Of a DNA stretch of 9,942 nucleotides, positions 1 to 5,311 are shown one piece after another. The notes beneath the pieces are model-generated. The model did not search any database and was not told the DNA's origin. It saw only the letters and a program-made list of their open reading frames with translations. Origin of the DNA: Actinomycetes bacterium (GTDB lineage: Bacteria > Actinomycetota > Acidimicrobiia > Acidimicrobiales > Acidimicrobiaceae); the NCBI GenBank assembly GCA_021790855.1, contig JAJYFP010000014.1:1-9942 (forward strand), read 5' to 3'. The position numbers and the translations under genes were made by a program. The stretch's first letter is position 1, and every line of letters begins with the position of its first letter.

Positions 1-619
1 GCTGCCCCCTTGGATGATAACTCCAGTAGTCTTCCACATAAAATAACACGTCCACAGGTGTAGGATCCGAGGACAGTACGCGTACTGGGACTGAAGCCCC
101 TTTGGTCCATGCATGTCGCCTTCGTGGATTTTCTCCAAGCGCGTTACCGTAACGAAAAGTCTTCTCAAAGATGCCTTGGAGTTCGTCTGGAACCTTTGCA
201 TCACCCACTGAGACCTCTCTCACCGCAGGCATGATCTCTATCATGTTCACACCCTTTGGACAGACCCTCAGGCAGTTACCACAAGTTGTGCACATCCAGA
301 GCTCATCGGCGCTGAATAGATCCAGTCCAGTTTGAACCTTGCGATGAATCTTCCGAGGTCCGTACTCAGAAACCAAGTCAACAGGACATACGGGAACGCA
401 CTTTCCACAGCCGTAGCAGTACTCAAGTGATTCGCCGCCATCTAATTGAGCTATCTTCCCAAGTCCCTTTGCATAAGAGTAATCAGTGAGAACTCGGGAT
501 TCGAACATTCGGTTCCATGCACCTGAAACATCCCACTCTCTTCCTGAGACCTGAGATGTAACTACCGCTTCTTCCAGTTCCACAGCTACTGGACTTTGTT
601 TTTTGCCTCCTACAGGCAT
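1..619 (-). CDS. shdrC2: sHdrC2-like 4Fe-4S protein, heterodisulfide reductase-like (3' end off the window)
   Basis: Iron-sulfur electron-transfer subunit of the sulfur-oxidizing heterodisulfide reductase-like complex, expected in the cytoplasm. The reading frame is open from an ATG at 619 to the window edge (206 residues seen). It has two ferredoxin-type motifs, each CxxCxxCxxxCP: C68/C71/C74/C78 and C110/C113/C116/C120, the latter in the context CTTCGNCLRVCP. After these, a segment around residues 164-206 (NPRRRHAW, then VDVLFYVEDYWSYHPRGQ) looks like the link into a HdrB/HdrD-type CCG region, but without the usual first cysteine. The start is supported by position: the ATG directly follows the TAG of the preceding gene with no gap, so translation is probably coupled. 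I see no strong ribosome site. Assignment as C2 rather than C1 rests on its position after shdrH. A HdrD/GlpC-like fused subunit is possible, because the C-terminal half is missing here. Confidence 0.85.
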   Translation of the reverse strand, partial: MPVGGKKQSPVAVELEEAVVTSQVSGREWDVSGAWNRMFESRVLTDYSYAKGLGKIAQLDGGESLEYCYGCGKCVPVCPVDLVSEYGPRKIHRKVQTGLDLFSADELWMCTTCGNCLRVCPKGVNMIEIMPAVREVSVGDAKVPDELQGIFEKTFRYGNALGENPRRRHAWTKGASVPVRVLSSDPTPVDVLFYVEDYWSYHPRGQ

Positions 620-1363
620 CTACAACCCCACCTTCAACTTGTATATCCCAAGGAGTCGAGCGGCCAGCTCGACTGCGCTAGGAACTATCTGATTAAACTC
701 TTTAGTCATTCTCATCTCGAGAACCGTAGACATATAAGTCGCATAGACGCCGGCCACAAAGATGTCAAACGAAAAAGGTGAGGCAATGTCTACCCCAAGA
801 CCAGCCGCCGCGAGCGTGTGGAAAAGAAAGTCACTAGCCGCACACACCAGCTCATAGGTCTCAAAGTCATCTCTACCGAACAACTCACACTCTTCGCTCA
901 CCAAAAGTCTCAAGGCGCCGGTGTTCGAGTCCGGGTTCCAAATCCACTTGCTCCAGGGCCAATACCGGTCCGGGTAAAGGTTATGCAACAGTTCGAAAGG
1001 CAACTCCATCTGAGCTGACGGAAATCGCTCAAGATGTTTTCTAAGCGTGTAAGTTCTCTGCTCAATTGAGCTGGAACTCTGCACGAGGTCTGCCAATCCT
1101 TCGCGGAGATCGTCAAGATCTAAGCTTCCAAGTATCTCCTTGGCCTTCCTTCTGCTAGCAAAAGAAGAGCGCAACAAAAAGTTGATGTCGTTAAAGCTCA
1201 AAGCGAGCGGATCGGATTCAATCAGCAGAGATCTGACCTGATCGGACTTATACTTCAACCTCTTGTCCAAGTCGTCGTACTCATTCTCAGGAATCTGCAC
1301 GGAAACCTGGCCCCAAAACTCTCTAGCAATCTCTAGATCTGCGATCTGCACGCTAGTAGCCAC
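620..1363 (-). CDS. shdrH: Conserved protein of the sHdr operon (sHdrH-type), function unknown
   Basis: A 247-residue protein with no domain I can name. It occupies the slot between hdrA and hdrC2, where sHdr operons carry a conserved hypothetical gene; this placement is the main evidence for the name. No signal peptide or clear membrane helix is evident, so it is probably cytoplasmic. The first ~110 residues look charged and helical. A tryptophan-rich patch follows (W135, W137, W140, W142, in YWPWSKWIW), and the C-terminal ~80 residues are more hydrophobic and alanine-rich. There are only two cysteines (C159, C174) and no metal-cluster motif, so a redox-centre role is unlikely; a scaffold or assembly role is only a guess. 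Start: GTG at 1363, eight nt after the shdrA stop, with only a weak GATAAG upstream. The gene ends with TAG immediately before the shdrC2 ATG. Being a real gene is near certain; its function is unknown. Confidence 0.85.
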   Translation of the reverse strand: MATSVQIADLEIAREFWGQVSVQIPENEYDDLDKRLKYKSDQVRSLLIESDPLALSFNDINFLLRSSFASRRKAKEILGSLDLDDLREGLADLVQSSSSIEQRTYTLRKHLERFPSAQMELPFELLHNLYPDRYWPWSKWIWNPDSNTGALRLLVSEECELFGRDDFETYELVCAASDFLFHTLAAAGLGVDIASPFSFDIFVAGVYATYMSTVLEMRMTKEFNQIVPSAVELAARLLGIYKLKVGL

Positions 1364-1371
1364 CTTATCGA

Positions 1372-2430
1372 CTACTTTCCACTGATAGCCAAGGTCCTAG
1401 TGCCGCCAACGGCTTTCGCAGCAGCCAAACCACCGGTAGATACACAGTCTTCCAGATCCGCTGGTCCAAGCGCAGCACCTACGGCATAGATCCCTGGTAC
1501 CGAGGTAGTCACCGTATCTAAAGGAGGGTTCATAGACTCAATGAAGCCATACTTATTTTGCTGAACTCCCATAACCGACGCCATCTTGCGAGTCCCTGGA
1601 GAAGGTTCCATTCCCACAGACAGCACTACCATGTCCATCAGCACCTCCATAGGTCGTCCCATAGTGGTATCTTCTCCTCGAACCAGAAGCTGATCTCCTT
1701 TTGGAAGTACCTCCGTGATGATGCCTTTGACGTATTGAACGTGATGCTTCTCCTGTGCTGGCCAATAGATCTGGCTCTCCCAGTATCCATACATTCTCAT
1801 ATCGATGTAGAAAATAAACACCTCTGCATCTGGAATCGCCATCTTGACTTCTGTCGCTTCCTTAGAGGCAACTCCACAACACACCTTGGAACAGTACTCG
1901 TTTCCAATCTGACGATCACGACTTCCAACACACTGAACAAAACAGATGCGCTTTGGAACTTCACCATTTGATGGCCTAGTTACTGAACCTGCCTTCAGCA
2001 TTGCCTCTAGGTCCTGGAGAGCCACAACATCTGGAAACTCGTAGTAACCATACAGCTGCGTCTCACGGCCTGGGTCAAAGTGTTGAAATCCAGTAGCGAT
2101 GACTATCGAACCGACCTCTATCTCTTGAGAACCAGATGGGCCTTCAACTGTGACTTTGAACTCAGGTGCCTCGCCAGTAACGCCCATAACTGTAGAGGAC
2201 AACATAACCGTTGTGGTTGGGCCTTCAACGACAGCTTGAATCATGGGAGCAAGAGCTTCTTCCGCTCCCATGAGGTACGGAGTTAAAGACGCATAGTTCT
2301 CCTCAATGGGTCGTCCGCCAAGATATGGAAGCTTCTCGACCACTATCACAGGAGCTCCAAGCTCCCCAGCCGCCTTCGCCGCTGACAGTCCCGCAGGACC
2401 ACCACCGACTACTAAAACCGTCTCACTCAC
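1372..2430 (-). CDS. shdrA: sHdrA: FAD- and Fe-S-binding subunit of the sulfur-oxidizing Hdr-like complex
   Basis: Flavoprotein core of the sHdr complex, thought to move electrons between the HdrB/HdrC subunits during oxidation of carrier-bound sulfane sulfur. At 352 residues it is the short HdrA type, lacking the extra ferredoxin and thioredoxin-reductase-like extensions of methanogen HdrA. The N-terminus is a Rossmann FAD motif, VVGGGPAGLSAA (G9-x-G11-x-x-G14), and a second nucleotide-binding stretch ends in SIVIATGF near residue 114. The HdrA cysteine signature lies mid-protein: C163 and C167 (ICFVQCVGSR), then C180, C184 and C185 (YCSKVCC). A C-terminal flavin-domain motif, VPGIYAVGAA, is at 311-320. 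The start is a GTG directly after an in-frame TAG, so it is the earliest possible start; GGAAGG lies about 13 nt upstream, farther than ideal. It lies 35 nt after shdrB1 and 8 nt before shdrH. Confidence 0.93.
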   Translation of the reverse strand: MSETVLVVGGGPAGLSAAKAAGELGAPVIVVEKLPYLGGRPIEENYASLTPYLMGAEEALAPMIQAVVEGPTTTVMLSSTVMGVTGEAPEFKVTVEGPSGSQEIEVGSIVIATGFQHFDPGRETQLYGYYEFPDVVALQDLEAMLKAGSVTRPSNGEVPKRICFVQCVGSRDRQIGNEYCSKVCCGVASKEATEVKMAIPDAEVFIFYIDMRMYGYWESQIYWPAQEKHHVQYVKGIITEVLPKGDQLLVRGEDTTMGRPMEVLMDMVVLSVGMEPSPGTRKMASVMGVQQNKYGFIESMNPPLDTVTTSVPGIYAVGAALGPADLEDCVSTGGLAAAKAVGGTRTLAISGK

Positions 2431-2465
2431 CTACTGTGCCAATCCTTCCCGAAGTTGATATCAAA

Positions 2466-3659
2466 CTAAACACCGACGTCCTCCCATGTGAGAAACTCCT
2501 TATCGCCGCTTTTCAGATGCTGGAGTTCATCTTCGAACTCTGCCCAGGCCGCCTTCCAATCAATGCCCATCTTTTCAAGCAACGGCTTATAGTTGGTGGA
2601 GTGCCAATGGAGCTGACATACCTTATATGGATGTGCTCCCATGGCCAGAGCTGCAAATTGTGCCTCAGACATGACAGGGACACCCACGTCTCGTCCGTGA
2701 GCCTGAGGTGAAAATTGACTCTTGTCCAAAGCCGTGACACAACCGGTATCGTGAGTCAAGACAACGTCCGGATTGGCTTCTTCTTTCATAACTTCGATCT
2801 TGCGCAGAGTCGCGAACGATCTCGTAAAGTCTCTCTGGACCAAAATATGCCTAAAGCCGAAACCACAGCAGTCAAAAAACGTTGAGTAAGACCGAAGATC
2901 CGCCCCCAGTGTTTGAACCAGTCCGCTTACGGCAGCAGTTCTTTGGCCATGATACACATCGGGATCATAGATTGCATCTCCCTCTACGAGCTTGTAGTAG
3001 TGACATGCTGGATGAACTGTGACAGCAATGTCTTTCAAATCAAGCACTTGAGTAGCCGCGATCTCGTCACGCATGGCATATAGCCACTCGGAGTAGTGGA
3101 CGATCTCTTCGGGGAGCACCATCGGTTTCCCCAGCCTCTCCATGACCTTTCTAACTTGGTTCCGAAGCTCAGGTTGGTGCAGCAGCTCTGATCGGACCTC
3201 TTTGTAGTGTCCATACGAGGTGCCGCAGTGAATGAGAGGAAAGTACCCTGTCTCATACGCTGCTGCGAAGTTGCGAAGCGCAACTGCAGCCTGAGCCGCT
3301 TGGTTAGAGGTGGCACTCGCATAGTAGTTCCAGGCAGTACATGAGGTTTGATCTCTCGGATCCTCGTAGTCATAACCTAATTTCCTCATGATCCAAAATA
3401 TTGAGGTGGAGTAACCTGGAATATGTCCACACTGCCCACACGATTTATGATGCCACAGGTGTCCCTTTTGGATTTTCTTCGGAGTTCCATACTTGGTGGG
3501 AACCGTTACATAGTCACCTTGAACGCGCTGAACGGCAAGCTCACCTTGACTTTCAAGTTCAAAAAGCAGCTCATGGAAGTCCTCGGACCTTCGATCAGGT
3601 TCTCTCTCAAACCGTTCTTTCTTTGAGAGAAGCAACTGCACTGGTTCTATCTGTGTCAT
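2466..3659 (-). CDS. shdrB1: sHdrB1: CCG-domain subunit of the sulfur-oxidizing Hdr-like complex
   Basis: Homologue of the catalytic HdrB subunit of heterodisulfide reductase, 397 residues, cytoplasmic. HdrB proteins carry two cysteine-rich CCG motifs that bind noncubane 4Fe-4S clusters where disulfides are cleaved or formed. Here the N-terminal motif is incomplete: C74/C77, then a single C107 (SCTAW) where a CC pair is usual, then C145 followed by CxxS. The C-terminal motif keeps C219 (HPACHYYKL), the C264-C265 pair in FFDCCGFGFRH and C307, but D304 occupies the usual first cysteine of the closing CxxC. A further cysteine, C348, lies near the C-terminus. This degeneracy, together with gene order, suggests the B1 rather than the B2 paralogue. 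The ATG overlaps the shdrC1 stop by four bases (ATGA), indicating translational coupling. The first ~65 residues precede any cysteine and are charged. Confidence 0.92.
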   Translation of the reverse strand: MTQIEPVQLLLSKKERFEREPDRRSEDFHELLFELESQGELAVQRVQGDYVTVPTKYGTPKKIQKGHLWHHKSCGQCGHIPGYSTSIFWIMRKLGYDYEDPRDQTSCTAWNYYASATSNQAAQAAVALRNFAAAYETGYFPLIHCGTSYGHYKEVRSELLHQPELRNQVRKVMERLGKPMVLPEEIVHYSEWLYAMRDEIAATQVLDLKDIAVTVHPACHYYKLVEGDAIYDPDVYHGQRTAAVSGLVQTLGADLRSYSTFFDCCGFGFRHILVQRDFTRSFATLRKIEVMKEEANPDVVLTHDTGCVTALDKSQFSPQAHGRDVGVPVMSEAQFAALAMGAHPYKVCQLHWHSTNYKPLLEKMGIDWKAAWAEFEDELQHLKSGDKEFLTWEDVGV

Positions 3660-4375
3660 ATCTCTATACCCTCATCTTCCAATCTCTCCTCCATGACCTC
3701 TTCCAGGATCATGTGGATACCCTCATCAACTTGTTTGATCATGTCCAGAGCTCCTGTCTCAAGCCAAATGAGGTAGAGCTCCACTATCGTCTTGTCCGCT
3801 ACCGCCCAACCAGTCTTCGTCGTGTGGTGAGTCTCTGGAGGTAGGGCACGTCTCCAGAGATCAAGATTTTCAGACACGTCTTTTACCTCAGGACCCCAGT
3901 CAGGGAAAGCGTCCGGCTGCAACATATCTGGAGATACCTGAGTTCCAGTCGACATTATCTTGAAGATGATTCTTGAATACCCATGAAGCGCCTCTTGAGC
4001 GGAGTGCAGACCATTTTTCACGGCCACTTCTCTCATAACAGTGATGACGCCACCAGGGTTATTGCCTCGAGGACATCTCAGACACGAAAAACATTGAGAA
4101 CACTCCCATATATCCTCTTCCATCTGCTGGAACATGAGGTCGATATCTCTTCGAGCCGCAGCTTGGGCGATTCTTCTTGGACTAAAGTCATAGAAGCGAG
4201 CCGAGGGGCATGCAGCAACACATATTCCGCACTCATAACACCCATAGAGATAGTGAGGAAACCGAGGATCAGCAAATACCTCTTCCATCAGAGCGACCTT
4301 GTTAGCTCGCTCTACATTTTCGTGACCGGCAACCTGGTCAACTTTCATATATGGATCTTTAGTAATAGTCCTCAT
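3656..4375 (-). CDS. shdrC1: sHdrC1: 4Fe-4S ferredoxin-like subunit of the sulfur-oxidizing Hdr-like complex
   Basis: Electron-transfer subunit, 239 residues, expected to pair with sHdrB1. Cluster motif one is canonical: C46/C49/C52/C56 followed by proline (GCYECGICVAACP). Motif two is C92/C95/C98/C101 (CSQCFSCLRCPRGNNP), one residue shorter than the normal CxxCxxCxxxCP, though the CPRGNNPGG tail is HdrC-like. The C-terminal half is helical and acidic (EEVMEERLEDEG), without further cysteines. The ATG at 4375 lies two nt after the dsrE stop and has no visible ribosome site. A second in-frame ATG (Met10) also lacks one, so coupling to dsrE translation is likely. The stop overlaps the shdrB1 start. 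It could be listed generically as a HdrC or succinate dehydrogenase/fumarate reductase iron-sulfur protein; context makes sHdrC1 much more likely. Confidence 0.92.
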   Translation of the reverse strand: MRTITKDPYMKVDQVAGHENVERANKVALMEEVFADPRFPHYLYGCYECGICVAACPSARFYDFSPRRIAQAAARRDIDLMFQQMEEDIWECSQCFSCLRCPRGNNPGGVITVMREVAVKNGLHSAQEALHGYSRIIFKIMSTGTQVSPDMLQPDAFPDWGPEVKDVSENLDLWRRALPPETHHTTKTGWAVADKTIVELYLIWLETGALDMIKQVDEGIHMILEEVMEERLEDEGIEI

Positions 4376-4377
4376 CG

Positions 4378-4761
4378 CTAGAACGAGATCACTGCGTCTG
4401 CACGCATAGCTAGATCGTTGAAGGCAGCGCCGCCTATCATCTCGACCTCGTCTATCAAGTCCTCAATTGCCAGATCGTTCAGATCCAACGAAGGTTGACA
4501 GACGAACAGCCTTACGCCCAGATCTGTCGCTTGCTTGATAAAGTAAGACAGTCTCTGTCCCCTATCACCTTTAGGGCCGATCTTGTCGATCACTTCTTTT
4601 TGAAGTAGTTGGGGCCCGTACATAGTGAAATAGATCCCTACCACAACCTCCATCGCAGCCGCTGATGCCGCTAAAAAAAACGGTGTTGCCGATCTACCCG
4701 GATCATTCACACCATGAGTTTGGACGTAAATAACCTTGCCTTCACCCTCGTCTGTCCACAC
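4378..4761 (-). CDS. dsrE: DsrE-family sulfurtransferase (DsrE3-like) of the sHdr cluster
   Basis: Small cytoplasmic protein of the DsrE/DsrF fold, 127 residues. Family members bind sulfane sulfur as a cysteine persulfide and exchange it with TusA, feeding sulfur into oxidation pathways. The core pattern is visible: an N-terminal beta strand (KVIYVQTHG), a glycine- and alanine-rich helix (ASAAAMEVVVG), a central TMYGPQLL segment and LGVRLFVCQPSLDL containing C88, the only cysteine and therefore the likely sulfur-binding residue. It ends in FNDLAMRADAVISF, a usual DsrE-family ending. It is shorter than DsrE2 proteins and has no membrane helices, which suggests the DsrE3 type. The start is a GTG with AGGGGG four nt upstream; the frame is closed by a TGA about eight codons before it, so no earlier start is likely. 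shdrC1 follows after two nt. Confidence 0.9.
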   Translation of the reverse strand: MWTDEGEGKVIYVQTHGVNDPGRSATPFFLAASAAAMEVVVGIYFTMYGPQLLQKEVIDKIGPKGDRGQRLSYFIKQATDLGVRLFVCQPSLDLNDLAIEDLIDEVEMIGGAAFNDLAMRADAVISF

Positions 4762-4765
4762 AGTT

Positions 4766-4771
4766 CCCCCT
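4766..4771 (-). promoter_or_regulatory. Ribosome binding site of dsrE
   Basis: AGGGGG lies four nt upstream of the GTG at 4761. It settles the choice of a GTG start for dsrE. Together with the next four bases (AACT) it resembles the tusA site (AGGGGGG then AACAAG), giving the two carrier genes a shared GGGGGAAC leader block. Confidence 0.6.
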
Positions 4772-4804
4772 TTTTGAGATATAGTTCAATTCCATAAAAT
4801 TAAC

Positions 4805-4831
4805 TAGACAAGAGCCAAGCACCCTTGTCTA
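4805..4831 (-). terminator. Hairpin with weak T-tract between tusA and dsrE (possible partial terminator)
   Basis: In the 110-nt tusA-dsrE gap there is a perfect 8-bp inverted repeat: TAGACAAG (4805-4812) and CTTGTCTA (4824-4831), with an 11-nt loop. On the transcribed strand the stem is followed by GTTAATTTTAT, a short and broken T-rich run. This could be a leaky intrinsic terminator that keeps tusA mRNA more abundant than the downstream genes, or an mRNA-processing or stabilizing stem. The stem is only moderately GC-rich, so full termination is doubtful. Confidence 0.45.
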
Positions 4832-4871
4832 TTGCGATTGTTATTACAGCACTAAAGCGAAAAAGATGTAC

Positions 4872-5111
4872 CTAGCGTGTACGCCTCAGAAAGACATGAA
4901 AGACGTCGCCCTCTTTTTCGATCTTTAGAAGTTCATTCCCGGTTCTCGCACTCCATGCCTTCATATCTGGTTCCACGCCGGGATCGGTAGCAAGAAGCTC
5001 AAGAACCTCATTTACCTCAATCTTTTTAATCGCCTGCGCTGTTTTAACCACAGGAAGTGGACACTGCAGCCCTTTGCAATCCAAAACGGAGTCCGCAGCA
5101 TTATCACTCAT
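4872..5111 (-). CDS. tusA: TusA-family sulfur carrier protein
   Basis: TusA/SirA-like sulfur carrier, 79 residues, usual length for the family and cytoplasmic. TusA carries sulfane sulfur as a persulfide on a conserved cysteine and exchanges it with rhodaneses, DsrE proteins and downstream oxidation machinery. The hallmark motif is LDCKGLQCPLPVVKT near the N-terminus, with C12 and the CPxP cysteine C17, the expected sulfur-binding residue. The rest fits the two-layer alpha/beta fold (helix TAQAIKKI, strand EVLELLATDPG, C-terminal strand DVFHVFLRR). The start is the ATG at 5111, six nt after AGGGGGG; an in-frame ATG at 5165 would add 18 residues (containing an extra cysteine), has no such site and is less likely. 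It is first in the sHdr cluster, and its position favours a role in sulfur oxidation over tRNA thiolation. Confidence 0.94.
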   Translation of the reverse strand: MSDNAADSVLDCKGLQCPLPVVKTAQAIKKIEVNEVLELLATDPGVEPDMKAWSARTGNELLKIEKEGDVFHVFLRRTR

Positions 5112-5302
5112 CTTGTTCCCCCCTAAAATTTCCGCCCTTGTAGTTCCTGCTATATTCGCACACACGCAAATAGCTTTAACTCAGTTTGAACCAAAGAGGT
5201 GAGAGTTGCAAGTTAAAAAGAAAAGAATTTTCGGGACATTTACATATATGCTGGTCAGAATATATATAAATTTTCATATAAAACCATATCGTATAATGTG
5301 AT
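5112..5302 (-). promoter_or_regulatory. AT-rich spacer upstream of tusA, probable sHdr operon promoter region
   Basis: The 191 bp between the pyc stop and the tusA ATG contain no gene I can support. Bases 5241-5300 are about 23% GC by count, far below the flanking genes, with runs such as TATATATA and CATATATG. This is the most plausible promoter location for tusA and the downstream cluster. I could not pick a convincing -35/-10 pair: TTAAAG and TATAGC, 19 nt apart on the minus strand near 5150-5180, are the best but weak. The region may also bind a regulator, since sHdr operons in other organisms are controlled by ArsR-type repressors; no regulator gene is visible here. Confidence 0.4.
5118..5124 (-). 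promoter_or_regulatory. Ribosome binding site of tusA
   Basis: AGGGGGG lies six nt upstream of the ATG at 5111. It favours the 79-residue TusA over a longer form starting at 5165. A six-G run is an unusual Shine-Dalgarno sequence, but the dsrE site is similar. Confidence 0.65.
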
Positions 5303-5311
5303 TTACGATAT
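5286..5311. repeat. Perfect 8-bp inverted repeat across the pyc stop codon
   Basis: ATATCGTA (5286-5293) and TACGATAT (5304-5311) are exact reverse complements separated by 10 nt. The right arm includes the last codons of pyc and part of its stop. In RNA it would form an AU-rich hairpin without a following U-run, so it is a poor terminator. As DNA it has the geometry of an operator for a dimeric regulator. Confidence 0.45.

Noticed and set aside
1558..1971. Plus-strand open frame of 137 codons inside shdrA
   Set aside because: Antisense to the well-supported HdrA flavin/Fe-S coding region; its histidine-rich product is typical of shadow translation.
3401..3844. Open frame of 147 codons on the plus strand opposite shdrB1 and shdrC1
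   Set aside because: It lies entirely antisense to two genes with clear cysteine motifs, has low-complexity composition and no recognisable domain; an antisense shadow.
1372..4375. Methanogen-type or sulfate-reducer HdrABC (disulfide reduction or Qmo-like complex)
   Set aside because: HdrA is the short 352-residue form, and the cluster includes tusA, dsrE, the hyp gene and a second hdrC, a combination that fits sHdr rather than methanogenesis or sulfate reduction.
5112..5165. Longer tusA start adding 18 residues
   Set aside because: The strong AGGGGGG site precedes the inner ATG, and the shorter product matches the usual TusA length.
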